Assembly: GCA_002104935.1 (NCBI GenBank) | Contig: MCGT01000001.1 | Location: 1,381,001 to 1,445,000 of the forward strand | DNA from: Hesseltinella vesiculosa | Lineage: Eukaryota; Mucoromycota; Mucoromycetes; Mucorales; Cunninghamellaceae | Length of the DNA stretch: 64,000 nucleotides | Reading direction: 5' to 3' | Shown: positions 33,836 to 45,750 of the stretch, piece by piece | Layout: each line of letters opens with the position of its first letter | Position numbering within the stretch: the first letter of the stretch is position 1 | Program-made: the position numbers and the translations under genes | Notes under the pieces: model-generated | The model's database searches: none | Seen by the model: the letters and a program-made list of their open reading frames with translations, nothing else | Told to the model about the DNA's origin: nothing

Positions 33836-35977
33836 ATCCGCTGTCCTCGCTGCTTTTATCCTCCATATTCACGCATGCATACCCACCACGCCAGAGTAGC
33901 CCATCACTCGGCTCTACTTCGTTTGACCGCTTTCCACTGCCAGCGGTGCCTCTGTTTAAATCGCGCTTGCCCCGTGCCATTTTTTTTTTTTTTGCTCCAC
34001 AAACTAGAATAGCATAGAGGTGGAAAAAAAAAGGGACGATAATAATAAAATGAATATAAAACAGCAAAGATCAGAAAAGTGAAAAAAGAATGCCCAAAGG
34101 CTCAGCGTCGTTTCTTTTTGAAGCATGGTGGTTGGTGCCTAAGTCTGGCCATTTTCCATCACACAGCCAGCTTCCACCATGGACAGCCGGAACGAAGCCT
34201 CTTCGCTTGAAGCCCTGATACTTCACCATGGTCAGAGAGCCTTGTGAATTTGACCACCACTACTTATCATGATGTAATACTGTAGCGCAAAGGTTGATGG
34301 CCACAGTCCGCCCTTTCATCCTTCACCTGTTGCCACGCTACATTTCGGCAAAGCTGGCGGAGGCTCAATCTAGCTGGGGATTCTTCCCGGAGTCCCTCCA
34401 ACTGCATTCAAAGCGCTGGACAGCCATCAACTTGATTATATTTGCAGTATCATGATCACTCGTGAACGATGCATCGTACCCATGAAAAATTTCATATTGA
34501 CCCAGCTGTGCTGTGTGTTTTTTTATTGTTATAAGCAAAGCCAGAAGACGCCAAGGCTCTATCACATGTCAATTAGCCCCACCTTGGTTTTTTTTCTTTT
34601 GTTATTCCATGCTATCGATGCCATGACGCTCTGACAGGATTTTTTTAGCTTGAGGGGTAGGCATGGGCAATGAGAAGCAAAAAACTGCAAGATGCTTCCG
34701 GAAGGCAGAAAAAAAAATCCACCGATCAAGGATGCGGTCAGCCATACATCAAAAAAAAAAAAAATACCCATCTATGCTATGATTGGTTGGCTGGCTACTA
34801 ATCACAAGGTATTTTTTCCCGCCGTTGCGTCCTGTCCCGTCCAGACGGGAACTCTCGCAGGTTTTGCTTTTTTCCTTGTTGCTCCGAGGAATAGCCTTGG
34901 GAAAATCGACGGATTTGTGCTAGTTTCCATTTTTTTTTGCCGTCACATCCATGTCATTAGCTGCAAGTCAAAAGGTCCATCGCACCCGATGCAGAGAAGC
35001 TTTTTTTATGGCAAGTCTGCTTGGTTTTGGGCAAATGAATGGGAAAATGAGTGTGTTTAAATTTGTGCCACTCGAGGTTTTCTCGGGAAAACAGCACCTG
35101 TACTTCATTAAGGAAGCAGACTTGTGGCCCCTGGAGTCCCTTTTGAAAAGAAGGTAGCAGCCCAAATCGTTTTCCGCCAGATACAGCTCCAAATTTGGAT
35201 GGCGTGACTCACTTCAGAAACTCCTTTTTTCTCACCCTCCCCATCTCTTTTGTTCACAGCTGACCTTGCATTCTTGAAATAAAAAAGATCCCTTTTGTCC
35301 CTTCCAAAACTCTGCATAAAAAAGGTTTAAGTTTTTTCTTACAGTTTCATGGCTTTGAGCACAAAAAAAAAAAAAAGGAACGGTGGGCAGATAAGACAAA
35401 AGTAGCTGATCATCTGAAAATGATGGCAAAACGTGTTGGATAAGAGTTGCCCAGGATTTTGATTGGTTACTTGTCTTGGTATCAATTTTCCAACCCCACC
35501 TCCACAAGGCCAAGGTTAGGAAATGGAAACGCGGGAATTTAAAGTGGGGAGCAAGTGGAAGGAACCCTTTTGTCCCTATTTTTTTTTTTGGGCTTACAAA
35601 AAAAACCAAGTCTTGAGTTTAAATCTCAAATTGGAAACTTGGAAAAAAAGCTAAAATAACTCGACGCTTGTGACAACAGGCAATGTCGTCATGAGTGATC
35701 TTTACGAGTAAGATTTTGTTGCTTCTCGATAAGAATAAGGAAGCATGAAAAGAAAGATGGTCTACCACGGGACAAGAAAAAAAACGCAATCGTTTTGGAA
35801 GCCCTCGGGATTTTCAACATTCCCGCCAGATGGGGTTCCAAAACTTTCCGGCCATTACTCATTTTGGGTCCCTTTCTCCCCTTTTTTTTTCTTCGGTTTG
35901 GACTGATTTCACCCCCCCCCAAAAAAAAAACTCTCTTTCTTCTTCTTTCTCTTTCTTCCATTCCTTCATCATCCAAC
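33836..35977. other. 2.1-kb intergenic region
   Basis: No gene, RNA gene or repeat copy recognised. Small structures are a perfect 6-bp hairpin CCCGTCCAGACGGG at about 34844, and a nested inverted repeat at about 35607-35643 (CCAAGT ... ACTTGG enclosing TTGAG ... CTCAA). A C run followed by an A run immediately precedes the start of the WRKY-like gene. Confidence 0.5.
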
Positions 35978-36870
35978 ATGACCACCCGTTCTACCGCCAA
36001 CCACGAACAGCAAGTGAAAGCTCGGACGGATAGCTTCAGCCTAGACAAGGTCATCCAGCAATACGCATCGCAACCAGAGCTACTCAATCTCATTCTCTCT
36101 TGTAAAGTCGAGGAGGACCGTCGACGAGCCGAAGAAGCAAAGCTGAAACGTAAAGAAATTGAATACTATATCCATCAACAGCCTGCCCCTCAGGAACCAG
36201 CGTCCAAGGTCACCAGCCTTCCTCCTCCTGCCACGTTACAGCCTCTGCCTACTTGGCACCATCAACCAGCCTCTCCTCCCCTCACCTTGTCTTCCCCACG
36301 CCGTGCCTCCAACGCCAACAAGGATTGGCGACCTAGTGCCATTATCCTGCCTCCCTTGTCTTCTCCCCCTATTTCTTATGCTTCCACCACTTCACCCAAG
36401 GCTGAAGATGCGCTACCAAGCCCACAAAGGTAAGCAAAATAATTGTACATCAAATGAAGAGCCCCCATTTATTCATCTTTTTTTTTAGCATGACGGACAA
36501 GGCCTTCCCTACCAAGCGTCCTTTGGATCCTCTGCCAAAGCCTTTGATGAACACCCTGCCATCCCCCAAAGAAGAACACAACGACACCAATCAAATTCAA
36601 AAACGACGACGACGGGAAATGCAGGCCATTACCACCGTCATCGAAACGCGAGAATTTCCTTACAATGATGATTATTTGTGGCGCAACAACGGAAACACTG
36701 TTCACAAAAAGTCGGGAAACAAGAGCATCTATTACAAGTGTGCCAATAGCCAACAAGGCTGCCCAGTGAACAAGACCGTCACTTTCAAAGACAATGGTGA
36801 ATACTTGATCAAATACCGCGGCTCTCATTTGTCCGATTGCTCCACCATCAAACGTATTCATGAAGTATGA
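35978..36870 (+). CDS. WRKY-like zinc-finger protein (WRKY-GCM1/FLYWCH superfamily)
   Basis: Exons 35978-36429 and 36489-36870 give 277 residues. The N-terminal half has a short helix and a Glu/Lys/Arg-rich coiled-coil segment, then a Pro/Ser-rich linker and a basic cluster KRRRRE. The C-terminal 60 residues are one finger: DDYLWRNNGNTVHKKSGN, SIYYKCANSQQGCPVNKTVTF, IKYRGSHLSDCS. It aligns with plant WRKY domains (DGYxWRKYGQK, RSYYKC...GCPVRKxV, xYEGxHNH), with C-x6-C ... H-x3-C as zinc ligands. WRKY itself is replaced by WRNN. Probably a sequence-specific DNA-binding protein, but a domesticated transposase finger is equally possible. The family level is supported by the order of motifs and ligands. 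Confidence 0.8.
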
Positions 36871-37756
36871 TTTCCCTCCTCTTTTTTTTTATCGATACCC
36901 CCCCCCAGTTTTTTTTTTTCTCGCCTTCCTTCTGATCATCAAGAACGAATAAAGATGACCTCCAATGCCATACCCTAAAAAAAATGAGCGTCATCGGTCA
37001 AAAACGATCGAAAGAGAGGTTTTTTTTTCCCAGAGAAAAAAACGTGGGGGCTTGATTCTTTTTTTAGCTTTGCTTGTGAGTGTTCAACAAGGTTTTTCAT
37101 TTTGAGCCCTGCAGTCCCTAAATTTTTTGAAGAGGCACTCAAGCGCTCTGCTTTTTGATTGGCCAGAAAGGTAGCACCTCATTGTTCGCATCAGCCATTG
37201 GCACTGGGCTAGTGAGCGCCTCCATCAATGGGAAACCGATTTGCCGTGCGAAACCTTGATAGACACTGCTGGCCACAGACCGGCCTGCAGGTACAAAAAG
37301 GAAGGAAAAAAAAAAAAAGGAGTGACTTGATCATTGATCGTGAAAGGAGAACGGTGGGGAAGCCTTCTCTCGCTTTCATTGGCAATCCTGGTCCTCTCCT
37401 TGAATAAAAAAAAAAGAAAATGTTGATAAATAACCCCCCCCACCAACTTTCCGCGACAACGGACGAGCTGAGGTGACACCCAATGCGCAGCCTACGTTCA
37501 TTCTCCTCCCTGTTGACATGGATGCTGATAAGTCCATGCTATCTTGGCAGTCAACATCGAGAGCGTAGGTGCCATGACATCTTGTAATAAATAATAAATA
37601 AAAAGTAAAAAAAAAAAAAAAAAAAAAAAGAGGGCTCTAGGCCGAGTTTATGTATGAAATGCAGAAGGTGGAATGAATGAAATGAGGCATAGAATGGAGG
37701 ACAGAAAAAAAAGAGGGAGCAAGTGACTTTGGGACAAGCTAGGGCAGGCACTCTCT
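36871..37756. other. Intergenic region (convergent 3' ends)
   Basis: 3' flanks of the WRKY-like gene and UTP5, with several C, T and A runs (an A run of more than 20 at about 37608-37629). No coding region is supported. Confidence 0.55.
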
Positions 37757-39829
37757 TCACTCGGAGGCTTCCTCCATTTCATTATCTTCATCGCTGTCTT
37801 CGACACTTTGGTTCATGTCTTCATCGGCATCCATGCCTTGCTCTTCCATAAACATATCGTCAGCCTACACAAGTCAGGAGAATGAAAAAGGTGAGTGAAA
37901 GACAAAAAGAGGCGCTTGGGTAAGTACCTCGACGGCATCTAACAGAGCTTCATCGTCATCTTCGTCCGTCAAGACTTGGTCGTTTTGCAGAGGGCTGACC
38001 CACTCGTCTTCGTCCATGGCCAAGGCATCTTCTTCGTCTAGTTGGGCACGATTGGAGCGCATGTCGATTTGTAGTTGGATCATTTGCACGCGGGCTTGCA
38101 AAGCAAGGGTGCGAGGTAGGGTTTCTTCGGCATAAGGCCCGACCATTCGGGCAAGCTTGGCCAGGCGCTTGACAATACCTGGGTTATCCTTGATGGAATC
38201 GTTCAGGTACAGCACGAGCTGCTTGAGCCATTGCACAAGACACATGTCCTGCTGCACACGCGACTCGACCGATTGCAAGATTTGCAGCAGCAGCATGTGG
38301 CCAAAGGCTGCAGGCAATCCCTTGATGACCGCACCCATTTGGTCGACGGCAGAGGGCTGGCGCAGCATCTTCATCACTTGGCGATCTTCGCCGGTTTGCA
38401 AAGCAGTGAGCAGGTTGGCGGTCAGGGCGTCCTTTTCAGCCGTGGCATCGTCGGGCGGCTGGTCTACACTCTGCTTGCTGATTTCCGTCTCAGTGGACTG
38501 GCGCGTCAATGTGATCGTTTGGAGCCATTTGTCCTTTTCGTCGACGCATACCTATCACGGTCACAAAAAGGAGGTGAGTGCGACCGCCCATGGTTGCGAC
38601 AAGCGATGCTTACCACCGTTTCCAAAGTAGGCACAGTGACGGAGCCCGACACCAGGAGGACCGACGGCTGCTTCGATTTGGTAAAGGCGGCACGGCGGAC
38701 TCGGATGGATGATTGTTGCTGTGAGACCAGTTTGATCCAAGTGGAGGGTAATGGGGATTTCTTTTCGATGCTGTCGGTGATGGAGGACCAGATGGCGACT
38801 TCACCTTTGTGTGTGCAAGCCAAGATGTGGACGGAGGTGTCGTGTACATTCCGAACAATATCCAGGGAGCGAATGGTATCTTGATGAGGGCTATCAGCCA
38901 AGGCCAGGGTCTTGATGGGCTTGAGTTTTTTGTTACTGGTCAGGGCATTCCACATGTACACATGATGCTTGTCGTGCGAAATCAAGCAGTCATCTTGAGG
39001 TGTAAACGCCAAACTCGTGGGTGTGTCTGGCAGTTCAAAGGTCTTTTTTTTTTTTTTTACCCACAAAAAGCAAGTCAGTGATCGGTCATGATCATTGTTG
39101 AAAATGTTACCTTGAAATTCCGTAACTTGGTGATGTCCCATAATTGGATTTGGCCAAGCCCAGCGACAGCGAGGATGGAGCCATCGTTGGAAAGAGAGAG
39201 ACATGTAGGCTGGGCCAAATCGGTTTTCCATTCCCTAATTTTTTTTTAAAATGTGAGCATCACCGTATTCACAGCCATGAGCACGAACAGGACGAACTTA
39301 CAGGGTGGGCATGTTTTCGGCAAGATCCCAGCCAGTCAGCGCACCATCTTTTGACAGGACAAATGCCATGGTGCCCTGCTGATTGAAAACGATATCCAAT
39401 GCTTGAGCGGTAGCAAGTGTAGAGACGATCGAGCCACGCTGTAAAGAGTAGACCAAAACTCCATCGCTGGTGCCCAAGGCAACGGCCTTTGTCAGAGTGT
39501 TCGCCGCCCGAGCCTTTTTGGACTTTGGCTAGATGGGAACAAATCAGTCAGTGAGCTTAAAACCAAAATGAGCCCATGGATCCCGGTATTACCTGAGTAG
39601 AAGCAGGTTCTTCAGCAGCCACAGAGCCACTCGCTAAGCCAAGGACTTGTTGATCTTTGGTTAGATCTTGGTCGTGGATCTTTTTCCCCGTTGGATCAAA
39701 GAGGCGCAATCGTTGCTGGTGTTGATCGAGGCCATCGCTGACAATGGCAAAAAACTCACAAGGACTGCTTTGATCAAATACTGTAAACACTGATTCTTTG
39801 CCGGATTTCTTCTTGCTGCTTTTGCCCAT
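37757..39829 (-). CDS. UTP5: Small-subunit processome protein UTP5/WDR43
   Basis: Six exons (39829-39593, 39528-39302, 39234-39111, 39042-38614, 38551-37928, 37864-37757) give 582 residues. The N-terminal half is a divergent WD40 propeller (SLSNDGSILAVAGLGQIQLWD, SLAFTPQDDCLISHDKHHVYMW, HILACTHKGEVAIWSS). Then comes a Utp12-type helical domain (ANLLTALQTGEDRQVMKMLR ... LVQWLKQLVLYLNDSIKDNP ... LARMVGPYAEETLPRTLALQ) and a very acidic tail. Utp5 is part of the t-UTP/UtpA complex that loads on nascent 35S pre-rRNA. Intron 3 ends with an A run of about 16 directly before AG. Confidence 0.92.
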
Positions 39830-40045
39830 GACTAAATAAAGAGGGGATGGAGAAGAAAAGGAAAGAAGAAAAAAAAAATTTCATGAAGCGCAGTGTCACT
39901 GCTTTTTTTTTTTTTTACTTTTTTCTTTTTCTCCTCCCATTCAACCGACAGCCCTCTCTTTGTTATTATTGTTATACTCCTTATTTTGCCCAAACTGCAT
40001 TCCCTAACGTTATTCGCTACTCTCTTTTGTTTTGTGTTTATCTGA

Positions 40046-43000
40046 ATGAACCAGTCGTCCAGAAAAGGTGGCCGTTCATCCTCTGCTCGAAATGACTTTC
40101 ATCGTGGAACGCAAAACACCGAACAAAGGGCATTATTCAACCCGAATGCAGACCATCCCATCACCTTCAACAAGGATGCACCGCGGCCGACCATGCCGCA
40201 ACGCTCTCAACAGTCTGTAGCACCTATGATGCAGCATCAGCGCAAGCATCCTGACCAAGGCCGTGGCCGTCCTGCTGCCTCTGGCCGCACGTTGTGGGAA
40301 CCGAGCCAGTCTGTCGCAGCACCTGCTCGTCCTCCTGTGTCTTCTACCATTCGTTCCTCGCCACCGGACCCGCACTCAGCGCCATCCTCCCCGCCCACGA
40401 CAGCACGTTCCCCGAAGAAGTCAAGCACCGACCAAGCGGCCGACCAGCACCGACAGCTGCTGAAATCGAAGTGGCAGCAAATCCAACAGCTCGAAGCACA
40501 GGTGGCTCGTCATTGGAAGCTTGCTCAATCCACCACCTACGGGCAAGGCTTGGTGTACCAGCCAAAGGAACAAGATGAGATCTCGCGACATGATGCGGCC
40601 ATGACCAGTGCCACTGACCGGCCGCCACTCGCCCATCCTTGGCTGACCATGCAGCCGTCTGACTGGCAAGCTGCCGATGCCTTTTGGCAAGAAAAGATGG
40701 ACCTGCACTTTAAACTAGCCCGCGCCTTTTTGGAGATGGTGTGCCTGGATTACGACGTTGCCCTGAACAAGAACCTGGAAGGCCTGTGCTGGAAGCACGC
40801 CGTCTACGCCGTGGTGGTACAGCTACGACAAGCCCTGCAACAATGTCATGTTCTAGCCCTCGCGTTTCCTGAAGTGAAGGAAGATGCCGATTTGTCCAAG
40901 GTAACGCTCTCATGACCATGGCCCCCTCCTTAACAACCCGTTTTTTTTTTATCGCAAATTAGTCCAGGACAGTCTCTGCAGACGATATGGATGTTGGGAG
41001 AAGAGATGCTGACGCCGATGCAGATGAGCTCAAAGTAAAAAAAAAAAAAACCAAGATGGTGACAAATGGGAACGCCTATCCAAAAGCATTTGGCTCACCA
41101 CTTTTTTTTTTTTTTTTTTTTTTGCGCGCACGTAGTTGATCAAGTCCGATGAAAAAGACCGAGATGACGGCGTCACTGTGTACTTATTTAACGCTGGGGA
41201 TTTACAAGACGAGGTCGACAAGGACGATGGATCCGATCCCGATGAAGAAGCCATCATGGTTCCGGTGGTGACTGAACATGGGATGACCATGATACCCATG
41301 GCCAACAAGAAAAAAGAACACCCCGGCACCTTGCGAGCTTCAGAGAAGGCTTGGTCCCACAGACAAGTTTATGACCAGCACTGTCAATGGATGGCGACGT
41401 TTTTGGAACGAGCTGTTGTGTTTTACCAAGGATGGATGGCTGCCCTGTTCCGCTTGGATGGCCTTGATCTCAAGACAATGGATAGCCGGTTGCAGCTTTG
41501 GCAGCGTCGCCAGCGATGGAAATGGTTCAATGCTGTATTTTATCGATGTGACTTGGCACGGTACCAGTTTTTGCATGCCGATCGGAACGCCCCTGGCCAT
41601 ACCAAGGCTGCCGCTTGGCATTTGTTTGGTGCATGGCTCATGCCATCCTCTGGCCGCCTGTATGCGCAGCTTGCACTGCTATGCAGCAAGCAACAGACTG
41701 CAACCAAGACGGACCCCGCGCTCCACCTCCCTTTGCCTACCAAGCACATGCATCAAGTCTATTTCGCCACTCGGGCGCTGATGGTGCGACGCAATGCTGT
41801 GGCCAGCGCGCGTGAACACATGCTGGAACTCTTGGAGCAAAACCGCCAATGGCACGATCGCCACCTGTCTCCCTCAGCATCCGCTGGCAGCCGGAAAAAG
41901 GCGAAAAAGGCGAGCCAAGCGCTTCAACGACCGGTCGGATGCAGTGACAGCGACTGGGCTGTGGGCTTGTTTTTGCGACTGCATGGCTTGCTTTTCACGA
42001 AAATTGGTCTCGACGCCTTTGGCCAGGTGAAGACCGAGTTCTTGGCCCATCTCTTCCATGACAGCAAAGGTGAGCCCAGGCTTGAGCGCGGACAGCAAGA
42101 CGCAGCGCAAACGCCAGCCTTTGGCGGACAAGCGTGGTTCTGGATGGAAGCCCTGGTGTTGACGGTGTCTGCCGTGTACCAATACAACTATAGCACATCG
42201 ACGGTCAGCAAGAGCCTACAGGCGCCTTGGTCGGACGCCAACGATGAATTAATCCGCGACACGGTGGACAATATCATGGTGCAATATGCTCTGGATCTGC
42301 TGATGGACATGGTCCTGACGGTGCTGACCCGCCGGCCTGGTCTTGAAACGAGCCCTTGCTTGGCCCCGTTGGCTGCAGGTGACCAGGCGGTTGGTTTTTC
42401 GCTGCTCCGCGAGGCTTCGCTTGTCTTTGGCTCGTCTTTGGAACCCAACCGCACTGACATTGGCGATACTGAACATAGCGAACAGCACTCACCGCCCTGG
42501 CAGGATGACTCCGATACATCTCTTATCTTCCTTGGTCTGTTCTTGCAATGGATGGTGATGACAGGGATTGGGATCCGGCGCCGGCAGGGCTGCGCAAGCG
42601 CTTGGGAACAATGGACTGGGCACCGACCGCCCCGAGCCATGGCACGCTGGTGGCATGCCTGGATGCCTTTGCTCAATGAGCTCCTGCACAGCTTGGAGCC
42701 CGACGAACGCCATGCCCTGGTCCAACATCATATCCTTTCTGCTTCTTGGACGGATTCGGACGACTGGACCGAGGACCACTGGCAGCTTGTGCTAGATACC
42801 CTTGGGCCTCAGCCGCTGTTACCTGAAGACGATTATGTGCGTGGCTGTGGCTGGGTCGACGACTTTTTCCTCAAGCGATCACCTGCCTCTGTACCGATGG
42901 ACAATCCAATGGCTGCGTTGCCCCACCAACGACTTGTCCGGCTCCTCCACTATGCATTTCTACTCGTCAAGGTAGCATCCCAAAAAAAAAAAAAAAAAAA

Positions 43001-43965
43001 CCGATGCTGGGTTCAAAACTGACTGTCTCCCTATTTTGAACGAAAAAAAAAAAAATCCAGCAAATGAACTATGGCCTAGAATACGACCCTGTGCTCGAAG
43101 CGTTCCATGTCAAAGACGTGCCACTGGACGACAGCCGGGCAAAAGAAGAGCTACAAGGAGATGCTTGGGCAAGTGACGAGCTGGAGGACGATGGCTCGAT
43201 GTCAGTAGAAGCCACGCAAGCCCTGCAACAGATGGAGTTGATGGCGCTGTCGGATGACGAACAGGATGGCGATGTGTTTGGTGCACTACGCGAACGGCGA
43301 CAGCAACTGCAGGATCGCTTGGCTACCATTGCCTCCCCTCAACGGCCGACCGCCCAAGAACATTTACAACAGCTCCGAGAAAAGATTGTGCCGGGAAAAA
43401 CTGTGCTTGTGCTTGACACCAATTGTTTCATTGGCCATCTGGATCTGATCCGTCGAGTGTTTGAACAAGGTCAATGGCAAATCATCATCCCGCTTGCAGG
43501 TAAAAAAAAAAAAATCGATAGGGAGGGAGAGGAGGGAGGGGGGCTTTTTTTTTTAAAAGAAAAAAAAGGAGTGGGCAAGATGCTCAGCTTTTTATTTGGA
43601 TAGTGATCACGGAGTTGGACGGGTTGCAGGGAAATGCGCCACCTTTGGGACAGATTGCCCAAGACGCACTGACATTGATCGAAACGACACTGCAAAACAA
43701 AACCCGGCGTCGTGATTTGCTCCGGATTCAAACATCGCATCATCATTTTCTGTACGACATTGCTATTCGGTCTGAACAGTTTGATTTTGGCGAAACAGGC
43801 AAGAATTTAGATGATTTGGTGCTTTCGACCTGCCTGTGGTGGTTGAAGCAAGCGTCGGCCGTTCCTGTGTTTGTCCCCGTTTGTCTGGTCACTGCCGATC
43901 GAAATCTGAAAGTCAAGGCCAGAGCAAGAGAGGTGCACATTCTGCCTGTGCGAGCTCTGCTATGA
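40046..43965 (+). CDS. SMG6/EST1A-like protein: EST1 helical domain plus PIN endonuclease domain
   Basis: Five exons (40046-40900, 40963-41034, 41136-42971, 43061-43499, 43604-43965) give 1187 residues. A low-complexity N-terminus precedes the EST1-type region (RHWKLAQSTTYGQGLVYQPK, then FWQEKMDLHFKLARAFLEM; later WKWFNAVFYRCDLARYQF and the PSSGRLYAQLALLC block), a 14-3-3/TPR-like fold in SMG5/6/7. The C-terminal PIN domain begins about residue 1033: KTVLVLDTNCFIGHL (first catalytic Asp), VITELDGLQG, NLDDLVLSTCLWW and CLVTADRNLKVKARA supply the acidic cluster. In animals SMG6 cuts transcripts undergoing nonsense-mediated decay; fungal relatives also touch telomeres. The acidic set looks intact, so nuclease activity is expected. 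Confidence 0.93.
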
Positions 43966-44349
43966 CCGCTTCAATAAATCGTTTTTTTTTTATTTTTCAA
44001 TTGGACCAAAGGGGGGTGCCAAAAGAACAAAAAAGCCATGGCGGAGAACGAATCTGGACACAATCGGACCATGGGTCATGAAAGGGGTAGCTTTTTTTTT
44101 TTTTAAGAAGCCTCTTGTTTACTGGTGAAGCAAAATACATTAGTCGAGTTTTCGATACTTTTGAAACAAAGAGGCAAGAATACAAAAAAAAAAAAGTAGG
44201 GGTGAGCATTTAGTAAACATTAAAAAAAGGGGGGAAGACGATAAGGCAGGGAAGGGGTAAAAAATAATCACAACAACATTGAAAAAGGGCCATAACATTT
44301 ACAAGAAGAGAGTTTTTAACGGAGGGAATAAGTGGCTATGTATAATTAT

Positions 44350-45065
44350 CTAGTGGTCGTCTACAAGAGGTGGGGTAGGTAGTCGGAGCCGAGGATGAAG
44401 ATCATGTGAGGAAAAGCGATCATGGGTATCAAGTGTGGCAGGTTTGTGATCATCCAAATGGCGAAGGAACAGTTCTCGCTGGTGATGTAAAAGCAGCTGG
44501 TCACCGTAGCGCTGCAGCTCTTCGACTTGAATGTTCAAGATAAAATCGTTCATGCGTAAAAATTCCAATTCCAAAGCGTTGAGTTCTTTGACAGGTAAGC
44601 CGCCCACCTAAAACATCATTAAAAAATGAGACACTCTAGGAAAAATTAAAACATGTAAGAAGAACAAGGGGTTACCTTTGCGTAGCGGGTATTGGTATAA
44701 TAAACATCAGAGAAGAATTTACTGGACACCATGATGCCGGCAATAAGCAAGCGATGAACGTTCCAAGAGTCGAGCCGAAGTTGCGTGACGTTTCTCGCCA
44801 TGCGATCAAAATAGACCAAAAGGCTAAGAAAGCATTCATTGGCACAGGGACAGTATTTAAGAATGCGTAGCAAGTAAGCCCCAATGTCAATCGAGGGGAT
44901 GGCTCGGGCGTGGAAGCAGGTTAAACTGGAAGGAGGATGGCTGCGCTGTATCCGATCGTTGGTCTTTGTGATTTTTTCTAGTAAGCCTGTCAGCATGGCA
45001 ATGGTTTCTTTGACGGGATGATGCACAAGATCAAATCGTTGATGATAAAATGTTGCTGATGGCAT
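44350..45065 (-). CDS. Pho80-type (PCL) cyclin
   Basis: Exons 45065-44676 and 44607-44350 give 215 residues. The cyclin box carries the Pho80 features: AIPSIDIGAYLLRILKYCPC, FLSLLVYFDRMARN, WNVHRLLIAGIMVSSKFFSDVYYTNTRYAKVGGL and LNALELEFLRMNDFILNI. Such cyclins pair with Pho85/Cdk5-class kinases in phosphate, glycogen or morphogenesis control; which of these applies cannot be told. The C-terminus after the box is short, His-rich and apparently disordered. Confidence 0.93.
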
Positions 45066-45750
45066 ATTATAATATAAAAAAAAAAAAAAGTAGAAAAAGA
45101 GTAGGGTGGAATAAAGAGGGGAGAGAGAAAAAACACAAGAAAGATAGAAAAAGGAGGGGGGGATGACAAGCCAAAAAAAGGAGAAAAAGCAATTGCCTTT
45201 TCGGCTTTTTCAGTTCCGCCGTGATCCCATTTCAATGGGCAAATGGAAAATCAAGTCTGTTCTGTCGATCATGATTTGCTCTGTGTCGATGCCATCAAAT
45301 TGGGCACATCCACTCATTCCATTGACCAATGAACAGGCCGCATGAATTTGATAGAGAAGCACCCCATGCCTCCTTTTTTATATTTTTACATGACCAAAAC
45401 ATAAAAAGAATATCCATGGTAGACCACAGGCCATCCCATGACAAGATGGATCACATCTTTTCAGCAGTTTTTGCGTACCTGTTCACAGTGGCTGCAAACA
45501 GGGTTCAAACTTTGTTTTTTTTTGGTACCTTTTAAATTAACCTTATCAAATCATCAAGCAACTTTCAACACCCGTGCGCTGGATGCCTGGGAAATCCATT
45601 GAAGAATGGAAACAACTTTTTTTTAATGGTATGCAAAGAGAATCCACAAGCAATGAATTAAATAACTATACAAAAAAAAAAAAAAGGGAGAGAGTCGTTT
45701 TGAGAGCAAAAGGTGAAGAAAAGTGGTATCCAAGGAGTAGGGGGGGGGGT
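45066..45750. other. Intergenic region upstream of the cyclin
   Basis: An AT-rich spacer with purine-rich tracts. No gene is supported. Confidence 0.55.

Noticed and set aside
34844..34857. Perfect CCCGTC/GACGGG hairpin as a terminator
   Set aside because: Too short and not placed at a gene end. Fungal pol II termination does not use such hairpins.
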